Of a DNA stretch of 64,000 nucleotides, positions 53,279-61,454 are shown one piece after another (position 1 is the first letter of the stretch; every line of letters begins with the position of its first letter). Below the pieces are notes generated by a model, which saw only the letters and a program-made list of their open reading frames with translations, was not told the origin of the DNA and searched no databases. The translations under genes were made by a program, and so were the position numbers. The stretch is from JAEYZS01 sp964469265 (lineage in GTDB: Bacteria > Bdellovibrionota > Bdellovibrionia > Bdellovibrionales > JAEYZS01), in contig CAYXYF010000010.1 of the NCBI GenBank assembly GCA_964469265.1, forward strand, positions 6,680-70,679, read 5' to 3'.

Positions 53279-54490
53279 ATGTCAGATAACGAGATTCAAA
53301 ACGACGAAATAGCAAATGAAGTTAATGTTGAAGCTGATGCAGAGGAAACTGAGTTCGCTCAGAATCAAACTGATGAAGAAGTCGCTGCGCTGATGGAGAA
53401 GGAGGGCCTTCATGCCGCTCCTGAAGAGAAAGAAGAAGAAGTCTTTATTGAAGAAGACCGCTTAAAATCTCTTCTTGAGAGTATTTTATTTTCATCTCCG
53501 AAGCCTATGACCTTTGATACAATTAAATCTGTATTTAAAGGGACAAGTGTTTCCACTAAGCAGCTTCGCCGTGCGATGGAAAGTTATGCGTCGGACTTAG
53601 CAAGTTTTGATCGTGGAGTTTACATTGAAGAAATCGCTGGTGGATACCAGTTACGAACAAAACTTGAGAACGCAGATTTTCTAAAAAACGTGGTGAAGCA
53701 AAAACCATTTAGAATCTCTGGCCCAAGTATGGAAGTTCTTGCCATCGTGGCATACAAACAGCCTTGCATTAAAGCGGAGGTGGATACCATCCGTGGTGTG
53801 GAGTCTGGCCACCTTATCCGTGTTTTGATGGACAAAGGGCTTCTGCAATTTGACGGAAAGTCGGATCTACCTGGAAAGCCAATGCTTTACAAAACGACGA
53901 AAAAATTCCTAGAGGTATTTGGTCTAAGAAACATTCGCGAACTCCCATCTCTTGAGGAAATCGATCAATTGATTCCAGAGGGCATCGGTGGCGAAGAAGA
54001 AGACACAAAAACCCTAGATATTTTAACTGGGGAATTGTCTTTAGATTACGGCGCACGTGATGCTGAAGCAGAAGAGGAATTCAGTAAGATTACTGACCGT
54101 CTCTCAGAGATTTCGACTTCCAGTGAATACTTTGAAAAAGAAAAAGAGCGCCTTCGTTTACAAAAAGAAAAAGATAAAGCCGACGATATTCGCGAACGAA
54201 TTATCATGGGTCAATCTGTTGAAGAGCGTGAAATCAACTGGCTTAAAAAATTTGAAGACCGCTTAGCCGCTTTAGAGCAGGGCGAAGTCGCGCCAGCTGA
54301 AGTCGAAGCGCAAGCGTCTGAAGAAGCTGAAGCTGTTGCTCCTGCAGCTGAAACAGCTGAAGCAGTTAAAGCATCTGGACAACCTGAAGAAGTAAAAAAA
54401 GAAAATGTTTCAACTCTTGCTTCTGCCGCATCGGATGCTTTTAAAGCCTTTGATGACGCTGACGATGCAAAAAATAAAATCGACGTTTAA
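53279..54490 (+). CDS. scpB: Segregation and condensation protein B
   Basis: ScpB is the dimeric kite partner of ScpA in the SMC complex. The conserved middle (about 62-230) has LLESILFSSPKPM, EVLAIVAYKQP and VLMDKGLLQFDGKSDLPGKPMLYKTTKKFLEVFGL (in part). At 403 residues it is about twice the usual size: an acidic N-terminal arm of about 60 residues and a charged, Ala/Glu-rich C-terminal tail of about 165 residues. Its stop overlaps that of the convergent FAD gene by 3 bp. Confidence 0.93.
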   Translation: MSDNEIQNDEIANEVNVEADAEETEFAQNQTDEEVAALMEKEGLHAAPEEKEEEVFIEEDRLKSLLESILFSSPKPMTFDTIKSVFKGTSVSTKQLRRAMESYASDLASFDRGVYIEEIAGGYQLRTKLENADFLKNVVKQKPFRISGPSMEVLAIVAYKQPCIKAEVDTIRGVESGHLIRVLMDKGLLQFDGKSDLPGKPMLYKTTKKFLEVFGLRNIRELPSLEEIDQLIPEGIGGEEEDTKTLDILTGELSLDYGARDAEAEEEFSKITDRLSEISTSSEYFEKEKERLRLQKEKDKADDIRERIIMGQSVEEREINWLKKFEDRLAALEQGEVAPAEVEAQASEEAEAVAPAAETAEAVKASGQPEEVKKENVSTLASAASDAFKAFDDADDAKNKIDV

Positions 54491-56010
54491 AATTCCTCAG
54501 CGATGGCATCAGCAATTCGAATGCCATCGACGGCAGCGGATGTAATACCGCCTGCATACCCCGCACCTTCTCCTGCGGGATAAAGACCACTGTGTGAGAC
54601 AGACTGAAAGGTTTCGCGATTTCGTAGAACACGCACTGGACATGAGGTACGAGATTCCACTCCGTGTAGTTGTGACTGATCAGAGATAAATCCGGGCATT
54701 TTTTTATCAAAGTCTTTAAGACCCTCTATCAAAGGTTTTAAAACAAAATCGGGCAAAATATCATGGAAGTTCACTGGCAAGACACCAGACGGCGATGAGC
54801 TTTTTAAAGCGACACCTGTCTTCTTTTTAATAAAATCAAGAGTGGTTTGAACGGGTATTTCTTTAGTGCCGCCAGCTTTTCGGACTTCTTCAAAGCATTT
54901 CTTTTCGATATCTCGTCTAAGTTTGAGACCGCCAAAGATATTATCTTTAAAAAGTTTTTGATGATCGATTGTCACAACGATTGCTGAATTTGCAAATTCT
55001 CCGTTGCGATTGTAGTTACTCATTCCATTACAGACAACTCCGTCTGGCTCTGTACCGCTGGATAGTACATATCCACCAGGGCACATACAAAAACTATAAA
55101 CTCCAACGCCTTCGCCAGTGTTGTAAGTGATTTTGTAATTTGCTGATTTGAGTTTGGGATGGTCAGAGAGTTTTCTGTATTGAATTTTGTTGATAAACTC
55201 TTGAGGATGTTCCACACGCAGGCCCAGCGCAAAAGACTTTCCCTCGAGGGCCACATTCAGCTCTAAAAGATGCTCTAACATATCTGATGCCGAGTGACCT
55301 GAAGCCAAGATCACATGGTTTGTAGAGTAGGTTGTGCCATCTTGAGTTTCTACACCAGTGACCTTTGAGTCTTGTGTAAGGATTTGACTTACTTTGGTGT
55401 TAAATAGGATTTTACATCCTAGGGCTTCAAGATGCTTTCGCATTTTAGGAATAATTCTTCGGATTTTGTCTGAGCCCACATGGGGGTTTGAGAGATATTC
55501 GATCTCTTCCGGCGCGCCAAATTCCACAAGTCTTCTCATCACATAGGGAATATGATCGGATTTGATTCTTGTTACCAACTTTCCGTCACTAAAAAAACCA
55601 GCTCCGCCTTCGCCAAAACAAACATTATCTTCTGGATCAAACTCACCATATCTCCAAAAGCGGTTGATCTTAAAAATTCTTTTTTCGGTGGCAGAGCCGC
55701 GCTCAATAAGAATTGGGGAAATACCGCGTTCGATAAGACGGAGTGCGCAGAAAAGTCCGGCGGGACCTGCGCCAACGATGACGGGCGGAGGGCCTTGAAT
55801 ATTGACCTTATTGAAATTGAATTCTGTTTTTTGGGGAGATTCGCCTTCAAAATAAACTTCGACGGTGTAAATCTCATGAACGGAGTGTCGTTTTCGTGCA
55901 TCGATTGATTTTTTAAGCACTCGATAGGTCGAAAAATTAGGCGCTTTCTGACGAAGAACATCTTCAAGTTCTTCGTTTAAGGAAACCTTAATATCTTTTA
56001 ATAACTTCAT
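54487..56010 (-). CDS. FAD-dependent dehydrogenase (COG2509-like)
   Basis: A 507-residue flavoprotein. The FAD-binding motif is VIVGAGPAGLFCALRLIERG; NVCFGEGGAGFFSDGKL, ASGHSASDML and the C-terminal YPAGEGAGYAGGITSAAVDGI are hallmarks of the uncharacterised COG2509 dehydrogenases. The substrate is unknown. The gene is single and its stop overlaps that of scpB; the two share TTTAAA. Confidence 0.82.
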   Translation of the reverse strand: MKLLKDIKVSLNEELEDVLRQKAPNFSTYRVLKKSIDARKRHSVHEIYTVEVYFEGESPQKTEFNFNKVNIQGPPPVIVGAGPAGLFCALRLIERGISPILIERGSATEKRIFKINRFWRYGEFDPEDNVCFGEGGAGFFSDGKLVTRIKSDHIPYVMRRLVEFGAPEEIEYLSNPHVGSDKIRRIIPKMRKHLEALGCKILFNTKVSQILTQDSKVTGVETQDGTTYSTNHVILASGHSASDMLEHLLELNVALEGKSFALGLRVEHPQEFINKIQYRKLSDHPKLKSANYKITYNTGEGVGVYSFCMCPGGYVLSSGTEPDGVVCNGMSNYNRNGEFANSAIVVTIDHQKLFKDNIFGGLKLRRDIEKKCFEEVRKAGGTKEIPVQTTLDFIKKKTGVALKSSSPSGVLPVNFHDILPDFVLKPLIEGLKDFDKKMPGFISDQSQLHGVESRTSCPVRVLRNRETFQSVSHSGLYPAGEGAGYAGGITSAAVDGIRIADAIAEEF

Positions 56011-56100
56011 TTTGACCTATGGGCCCATTGATATTGGGCAACGTGCGAATCGACGCAAAGTGTATGACTTAGAATAATAATTCAGGCTATATTTGGAAAG

Positions 56101-56916
56101 ATGTTTTACTCAATACTGTACGTTTTACCTAAGAATCTGTTGAGCTACTTATTTGGCCGTATTGCCCTTATTAGCTGGCCTGGCTTTATAGTCAGGGAGG
56201 TCGTAAGGGGGTTTGCTAAGATCTATAAGATTGATCTTTACGAGGCCGAGAAGCCAATTGAAGAATACAAAAACCTCGATAGCTTTTTTACCCGCAAACT
56301 GAAAGTTGGAATTCGCCCCATTGGTCCTGGAGTTGTTCATCCGTCGGACTCTGACCTGACTCAGTATGGACCTATTCATGACGGCACTCTGATACAAGCT
56401 AAAGGTAAAAACTATTCGCTAAAAGAGTTTTTACAAATCGATGAGGTGAGTGAGGAATTAAGCGAGGGTTATTTCTTTACGTATTATCTTTGCCCAACGG
56501 ACTACCATCGTGTTCATAGCCCCGTTGATGGCAAGATCACGCAAATCCACTATATCCCTGGAAAGCTTTGGCCTGTGAACAGTTGGAGCGTGAATAACAT
56601 TAAAAACTTATTTGCTATTAATGAACGAGTCGTGGTGATTATTGAAACTTCAAAGGGCAAATGCGCTCTTGTTATGGTAGGTGCAACAAACGTCGGGAAG
56701 ATGACAGTAACCTTTGATAAAGACATTATGACTAATAATTTCTTTAACAGAAATCCTGTGCGCAAAACCTATTCGCCATCCATCGAAGTCCAAAAAGGCG
56801 AAGACCTCGGTGCATTCCATATGGGCTCAACAGTAGTTATGGTTTACAACAAATCCTTCTTCGACCCCACCAAAAAATTCAACACCGGCAAAGTCCGCCT
56901 AGGCGACCCCCTATAG
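56101..56916 (+). CDS. psd: Phosphatidylserine decarboxylase proenzyme
   Basis: Psd makes phosphatidylethanolamine at the inner membrane. The 271-residue proenzyme has the self-cleaving site FHMGSTVV, where Ser243 becomes the pyruvoyl group (the family usually has LGST). DYHRVHSPVDG provides the conserved His (H136, H139), and an Asp of the PSDS motif is at 83. The TAG stop at 56914-56916 overlaps the first base of the RAYT-associated palindrome. Confidence 0.9.
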   Translation: MFYSILYVLPKNLLSYLFGRIALISWPGFIVREVVRGFAKIYKIDLYEAEKPIEEYKNLDSFFTRKLKVGIRPIGPGVVHPSDSDLTQYGPIHDGTLIQAKGKNYSLKEFLQIDEVSEELSEGYFFTYYLCPTDYHRVHSPVDGKITQIHYIPGKLWPVNSWSVNNIKNLFAINERVVVIIETSKGKCALVMVGATNVGKMTVTFDKDIMTNNFFNRNPVRKTYSPSIEVQKGEDLGAFHMGSTVVMVYNKSFFDPTKKFNTGKVRLGDPL

Positions 56917-56953
56917 GTACGCCGTACCTTTTTATAGGTACGCCGTACCTTTT
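56912..56953 (+). repeat. Tandem 21-bp REP-like units, upstream end
   Basis: Two direct copies of a 21-bp unit: 56912-56932 and 56933-56953, each holding TATAGGTACGCCGTACC and T residues. Each palindrome can form a hairpin followed by a T-tract, and so could end psd transcription. The first begins within the psd stop codon. Confidence 0.85.
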
Positions 56954-57085
56954 TGTCTAGCAACGCATCACACGGGCAGTTAAGTATACCAGAATCTGGA
57001 TGCGACTCACGGATTCCGTACGTTTATGCTTTCAAAATAATTTCATTTACATCTGGTTGGCACAGGAAGTTTGCATACGAATGAT

Positions 57086-57724
57086 ATGCCTCGTGCCTTA
57101 AGAATCTTGACATCAGAGTATCCCTACCACGTCACCGCTCGCTGCATTAATAAAGAGTGGTTTCAGCTCCCGCTCTCATTGGTATGGAGAATATTTTCGG
57201 ACTATCTTTATCTTATACGAATTATCTATGGCGTTGAGATTCATTCATTTGTACTTATGCGAAACCATTTTCACCTAATTATTAAAACACCAGATGCGAA
57301 TCTTAGCGAAGTAATGAACTACTTCATGCGTGAGGTGAGTAAGGAAATTGGTCGGTTCACTGGCCGAATAAATCAAATCTTCGGCGGCCCTTACCACTCG
57401 AGTGTAATTGTCCGTGATACATATTACATGCACGCATACAAATACGTTTATCGAAACCCTGTTGAAGCGGGTATTTCGGAATCAGTTGAAACTTATCCCT
57501 ACTCAACACTTCACGGACTCTTAGGCTTTTCGAAATTGGTAATTCCAGTTGTACTCGACGATGTTTTATTCTCCGATATGGAATCAACCTTAGCGTGGTT
57601 AAATACAGATTACAAAGCGGACCATAAGTGCCAAATTAAGAACGCTCTAAGGAAGGTCAAATACTCACTGCCTGCGGATCCAGTTCATAGACATAAAAGT
57701 GAGTTAGAAAATGAGAATTCCTAA
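57086..57724 (+). CDS. REP-associated tyrosine transposase (Y1_Tnp)
   Basis: A 212-residue protein of the HUH/Y1 family that nicks single-stranded DNA at REP sequences. The HUH motif is H61-F-H63 (RNHFHLI). The likely catalytic Tyr is Y120 in YKYVYRNPVEAG. The ATG at 57086 gives the standard start (MPRALRILTSEYPYHVTAR); a TTG at 57071 is also possible. Flanking palindromes are its presumed targets. Domain integrity suggests activity, though mobility is not shown. Confidence 0.87.
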   Translation: MPRALRILTSEYPYHVTARCINKEWFQLPLSLVWRIFSDYLYLIRIIYGVEIHSFVLMRNHFHLIIKTPDANLSEVMNYFMREVSKEIGRFTGRINQIFGGPYHSSVIVRDTYYMHAYKYVYRNPVEAGISESVETYPYSTLHGLLGFSKLVIPVVLDDVLFSDMESTLAWLNTDYKADHKCQIKNALRKVKYSLPADPVHRHKSELENENS

Positions 57725-57737
57725 GAATGGAACGGTG

Positions 57738-57764
57738 CTAGACAAAAAGGTACGGCGTACCTTT
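57738..57764 (-). repeat. Inverted REP-like unit, downstream end
   Basis: CTAGACAAAAAGGTACGG... (palindrome at 57749-57761) is the reverse complement of 56936-56960. It starts 13 bp after the transposase stop and abuts the stop codon of the outer membrane protein gene (57763-57765). Confidence 0.85.
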
Positions 57765-58554
57765 AGAAGAGTTTTGAGTAGGAGAGGTAGAGGGCTTTGT
57801 AGGTTTGGGTGTGTCGGTCGCGTGCTTCGAAGGAAGGCGCGCTGTATTTGTTGAAGAAGGCATAAATGCCGTAGCCTAAACCAAGGCGAGACACTTTTGT
57901 TAAGTTGTAAAAGGCGTCGGCTTTAAGTTGTAAGCCGTTACCTTGCTTTTTGAAATCAAGAATACTTTCTGTTTTCACATCGGTAATATAAACAAAGTCA
58001 AAGCTTCCGCGAATATCGATCAAATCTGTAGCGGGAAGTCCGCGCTCAATGCCTAGAAGCACTCCCGACTCTGATTGGATATAAAAATCTTGCGGATGGT
58101 TGAGTTTAAAGTTGTTGTTCATGCCGTAATACTGAAACTTAAAAGAAACGTAATTTTTGATTTGGGTCTCATCTAGGGCGACTCTATATATACCGCCGAT
58201 CTGATACATTTGCTGAAATGCACTGGCATCATTGAGTGTCCCTGAGCCCAATGCATTTTGTGCATGAAGAAAGCTTGTTGAAAGTCCCCAACGCTTATGG
58301 ATGCGTCTTTCAAAGGTGAACTCAACAAAAGGCATCTCGTTTCTCGCGTTGAGCTTTAGTGGATCAGAAGGTTTATTTGCAGAGACCTGTATTAACCCAG
58401 TTCGGATATCAAAAGCTCCAGTTTTGAAGTGGTTTTCTTTTTGAATCTCTCCTAAGATGACCTTGGACTCATTATAATTCTGCTCGAAGGTATCGATTTG
58501 AGAATAGGCATTATGGCTGAAGATCAAAGTGGCTAGCACTAAAAACAATTTCAT
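57763..58554 (-). CDS. Outer membrane barrel-like protein of unknown function
   Basis: A 263-residue exported protein: signal peptide (MKLFLVLATLIFSHNAYS), then many alternating-aromatic beta strands, ending ALYLSYSKLF with a terminal Phe, as in outer membrane barrels. No family recognised. Its stop is at the REP-like unit of the RAYT element, which may act as its transcription end. Confidence 0.65.
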   Translation of the reverse strand: MKLFLVLATLIFSHNAYSQIDTFEQNYNESKVILGEIQKENHFKTGAFDIRTGLIQVSANKPSDPLKLNARNEMPFVEFTFERRIHKRWGLSTSFLHAQNALGSGTLNDASAFQQMYQIGGIYRVALDETQIKNYVSFKFQYYGMNNNFKLNHPQDFYIQSESGVLLGIERGLPATDLIDIRGSFDFVYITDVKTESILDFKKQGNGLQLKADAFYNLTKVSRLGLGYGIYAFFNKYSAPSFEARDRHTQTYKALYLSYSKLF

Positions 58555-58604
58555 AAAACAATTCTAGAAAGCCACAGAGAGGGAATCAAGGCGTTTATTG
58601 AAAA

Positions 58605-59150
58605 TTAGTCTCTTAGAGCTTGAAGGCTAGACTTACTGACATAATTTAGAGGGTTCACTGCGACCTCTGCAATACGAAGCTCAAAGTGCAGATGCACACC
58701 CGTCGCTCTTCCAGTTCGTCCCATGCGACCAATTTGTTCTCCAGTGGTCACCCAACGGCCTTCTCTTGTTTCAATCTTATTAAGGTGGGCATAAAAAGTT
58801 GCGTAGCCGCTCGGGTGCTCCACGATAACTAGATTTCCGTATCCAGTAAACCCGCTTCCTGTATATATGACTTTGCCCTCATGAGCAGCATAGATGGGTG
58901 TGTTTTTCCGACCACCAAAATCGATTCCTTGATGGCGGGACTTTCTTGAGCCAGGTTTGAAGTGTTGAGTGACCCGAAGGTTTTTAACGGGCCATTGGAT
59001 TTGAATGTTGTCCACGATAGAAACGGGTCGATTGCGTTTCGTAGAACTGATAAGTTCGCCAGGCCCACGGAACTGAGGTTTGTGGAATGTTCCGCAAGAA
59101 ACAACAAAACTCAGAGAGGTAACTAATAAAAAAAGTCGAAGTAATGTCAC
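58605..59150 (-). CDS. M23 peptidase lipoprotein (LytM-type)
   Basis: A 181-residue predicted lipoprotein with lipobox VVSC (Cys19) and a C-terminal M23 domain. Zinc ligands are seen in HQGIDFG (HxxxD) and HLHFE (HxH). It cleaves peptidoglycan peptide crosslinks in the periplasm. The start is a GTG at 59150, because this opens the signal peptide; no better start is seen downstream. The start codon lies inside a strong inverted repeat (59139-59171). Confidence 0.85.
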   Translation of the reverse strand: MTLLRLFLLVTSLSFVVSCGTFHKPQFRGPGELISSTKRNRPVSIVDNIQIQWPVKNLRVTQHFKPGSRKSRHQGIDFGGRKNTPIYAAHEGKVIYTGSGFTGYGNLVIVEHPSGYATFYAHLNKIETREGRWVTTGEQIGRMGRTGRATGVHLHFELRIAEVAVNPLNYVSKSSLQALRD

Positions 59151-59171
59151 ACTTCTATGGTGACATTACTT
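59139..59171 (-). promoter_or_regulatory. 12-bp perfect inverted repeat over a start codon
   Basis: AAGTAATGTCAC (59139-59150) and its exact complement GTGACATTACTT (59160-59171) are separated by 9 bases. It covers the GTG start and first codons of the M23 gene. It could be an operator, or an mRNA hairpin that hides the start. Which is unknown. Confidence 0.6.
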
Positions 59172-59218
59172 ACGGGATTTTTCAATTCTCTAAGGACTTA
59201 AGTCGACTCAAAATGAGG

Positions 59219-60448
59219 CTAGTAAATAGGAAAACTAGTACAAAGATCTTTGATCTCGCCACGGATTTTTTCAAGCGTGCTCATATCGTCTTTATTTGAG
59301 AGAACTTGATGAATCCACTTTGCAATCTGCTTCATTTCGGACTCTTTCATACCTCGAGACGTTAAAGCGGGAGAACCAATACGTATACCGCTCGTCACAA
59401 ATGGACTGCGTTTCTCGTTCGGGACGGTGTTTTTGTTTACCGTGATTCCTGCTTTGTCTAAAGATTCCTCGGCCTCTTTCCCAGTAAGGTCCTTGTTTGA
59501 AAGATCTAAAAGTAAAAGGTGATTATCTGTTCCGCTGGTGACTAAATCATAACCCTGACTAAGAAGTGAGTCTGCTAAGGCTTGAGCATTTTTAATAACT
59601 TGTTGGGAGTATTCTTTAAACTCGGGCTTTAACGCTTCTCCAAATGCAACGGCTTTTGCTGCAATCACGTGTTCAAGGGGGCCACCTTGAATACCTGGGA
59701 AGATTTTTGAATTGATCTTCTTTGCTTGGGCTTCGTCATTGGTAAGAATCATCCCACCGCGCGGACCACGCAAAGTTTTATGCGTCGTTGTTGTTGTAAA
59801 GTGTGCATAAGGAATAGAAGACGGAAGAAGGCCCGATGCAACCAAGCCCGCGATGTGTGCAATGTCGGCAACTAAAGTTGCGCCCACTTCATCAGCGATT
59901 TCCCTAAATTTTGCAAAATCAAGCGTACGCGGGTAGGCACTAAAACCTGCCACCATAATTTGCGGTTTTACCTCATGCGCTTTTTTCCTTACAGTGTCGT
60001 AGTTTATCAAGCTGGTTTTTTCATCTAATCCATAGAAGTGAGCATCAAACAAAAATCCACTGAAGTTAACAGGGGAGCCGTGGGTCAGGTGACCACCATG
60101 AGATAAATCCATTCCTAAAATTCGGTCTCCAGCTTTTGCGCAGGCGAAAAAAGTTCCCATGTTGGCTTGTGATCCTGAGTGCGGCTGAACGTTAACATAT
60201 TTTGCACCAAAGAGCTCTTTGGCGCGTTCAATAGCAAGAGTCTCAATTTCATCAACAACTTCGCAGCCACCATAGTAGCGTTTGCCAGGATACCCTTCTG
60301 CATATTTATTTGTCAGAATCGAACCTTGAGCCTCAAGAACACTAGGGCTCACGTAGTTTTCAGAGGCAATCATCTCTAATCCAAACTTCTGACGTTGGTT
60401 TTCTTGTTCTATAAGATCTGCAATTTTGGGATCGGTTTTTTGTAGCAT
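59219..60448 (-). CDS. glyA: Serine hydroxymethyltransferase
   Basis: GlyA interconverts serine and glycine using tetrahydrofolate and PLP. From ATG 60448, preceded by AGGAG, the protein is 409 residues, standard length. Signatures are MIASENYVSPSVLEAQGS, NKYAEGYPGKRYYGGCEVVD and TTTTHKTLRGPRGGM, the last carrying the PLP lysine. The frame extends to 60496 without good support. A nearby palindrome GACTTAAGTC lies downstream of the stop. Confidence 0.95.
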   Translation of the reverse strand: MLQKTDPKIADLIEQENQRQKFGLEMIASENYVSPSVLEAQGSILTNKYAEGYPGKRYYGGCEVVDEIETLAIERAKELFGAKYVNVQPHSGSQANMGTFFACAKAGDRILGMDLSHGGHLTHGSPVNFSGFLFDAHFYGLDEKTSLINYDTVRKKAHEVKPQIMVAGFSAYPRTLDFAKFREIADEVGATLVADIAHIAGLVASGLLPSSIPYAHFTTTTTHKTLRGPRGGMILTNDEAQAKKINSKIFPGIQGGPLEHVIAAKAVAFGEALKPEFKEYSQQVIKNAQALADSLLSQGYDLVTSGTDNHLLLLDLSNKDLTGKEAEESLDKAGITVNKNTVPNEKRSPFVTSGIRIGSPALTSRGMKESEMKQIAKWIHQVLSNKDDMSTLEKIRGEIKDLCTSFPIY

Positions 60449-60584
60449 CAGTGCTCCTATGAAATGTAAAGATGTCTCGGTGTCATCGCCAAGCAATAGA
60501 TAAAAACTTCTAGCTCTTCAATTTAGCATAACTTGTGAAATCTTCAATGTTATAGATTTCTTAAATTAAACTAAGGAGTGGGCT

Positions 60585-60983
60585 ATGCGTGGGTTAGTTT
60601 TATTGGTTTTAATGATATCTGTAACGATGAGTCAGCACGTTTTTGCGAGTTCGGCTTTAATTCAGTTTAACAAAAGCACCATCCTCCCAGCGGATGTCCA
60701 AGTTTCCATTGAAAAACAGTATCAACAAAACTGTGAATACATGTGGTCCCAGGGCTGGAAGGCTGAAGAGCTTCGCTCAGAAATGCGCTTGGAGCCCATG
60801 GATCAAATTCCATATTATGTGATTTATACATCTTATTTTACGGTCCGTGCCTATGATCTAGATGGAATGCATCCGTTTACTTTTTCCATGGAGATGGAAA
60901 CCGTTGTTGAAAAACCATACAGTAAAAGTGGACGCACTGTAAGTGTGACAAAACTCGATGCTGGAAGTTCGTGCAGTCTGTAA
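60585..60983 (+). CDS. Small secreted protein of unknown function
   Basis: A 132-residue exported protein: signal peptide ending HVFA|SSAL, then a mature domain with two cysteines (NCEYM and SSCSL). A strong AAGGAGTG ribosome site precedes the ATG, so it is a real gene. I recognise no family. It lies between glyA and rpiB, convergent with rpiB. Confidence 0.65.
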   Translation: MRGLVLLVLMISVTMSQHVFASSALIQFNKSTILPADVQVSIEKQYQQNCEYMWSQGWKAEELRSEMRLEPMDQIPYYVIYTSYFTVRAYDLDGMHPFTFSMEMETVVEKPYSKSGRTVSVTKLDAGSSCSL

Positions 60984-61002
60984 TTTTCTTTTTTTGAGGT
61001 GA

Positions 61003-61437
61003 CTAGCAGAGTTTTTTAACTCTGTTGGTGTGCCGACCCTCTGCAAATTTCGTCGATAAAAAAGTCTGAACCATATCCCTTGCTAAAGCATAAGGAAGGA
61101 TTCTCTCGCCTAAGCAGAGGATATTGGCATTGTTGTGTTCACGAGCAAGCCTTGCTGTTGTAATACTATGGCAAAGTGCTGCACGGATGTGGGAGTACTT
61201 GTTCGCCTTCATTGCCATCCCTTGACCAGAGCCGCAAATGAGTATGCCGAATTGTTCTGGGTTTTCTTCAAGTCCGCCAGCTGGAAGAGCCTTACAAAGT
61301 TTTTCTGCAAAGTCTGGGTAGTCGACACTTGAATCATCGAAGGTTCCCATGTCTTCAAAATGGATTTCTTTGAAACTATCAATAAGATATTTTTTTAGAT
61401 TGTAGCCAGCATGGTCAGCAGCAATAAGAACTTTCAT
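61003..61437 (-). CDS. rpiB: Ribose-5-phosphate isomerase B
   Basis: RpiB interconverts ribose 5-phosphate and ribulose 5-phosphate. The 144-residue protein starts ADHAGYNLKKYL and has ILICGSGQGMAMKANK, HNNANILCLGERI, and GRHTNRV. It lies 17 bp after fabF. In many bacteria rpiB-glyA follow the fab genes; here a secreted protein gene on the other strand separates them. Confidence 0.93.
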   Translation of the reverse strand: MKVLIAADHAGYNLKKYLIDSFKEIHFEDMGTFDDSSVDYPDFAEKLCKALPAGGLEENPEQFGILICGSGQGMAMKANKYSHIRAALCHSITTARLAREHNNANILCLGERILPYALARDMVQTFLSTKFAEGRHTNRVKKLC

Positions 61438-61454
61438 GAAAAACCCCTAAAAAA

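Larger units (their letters stand above)
56912..57764 (+). mobile_element. RAYT element bounded by inverted palindromes
   Basis: A transposase-like gene (57086-57724) is enclosed by the 13-bp palindrome GGTACGCCGTACC: two tandem copies upstream (56916-56928, 56937-56949) and one reversed copy downstream (57749-57761). A perfect 25-bp inverted repeat joins 56936-56960 with 57738-57762, and extends to about 30 bp with one mismatch. The element lies between the stops of psd and a convergent outer membrane gene. This layout matches REP-associated tyrosine transposases. Confidence 0.85.

Noticed and set aside
53279..54490. ScpB as two fused genes
   Set aside because: The frame is continuous with no internal start or stop, and the extensions are low-complexity and charged, not a second domain.
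61007..61024. Hairpin CAGAGTT/AACTCTG as a terminator
   Set aside because: It lies inside the rpiB coding end with only 7 bp in the stem and no T-tract on the right strand.
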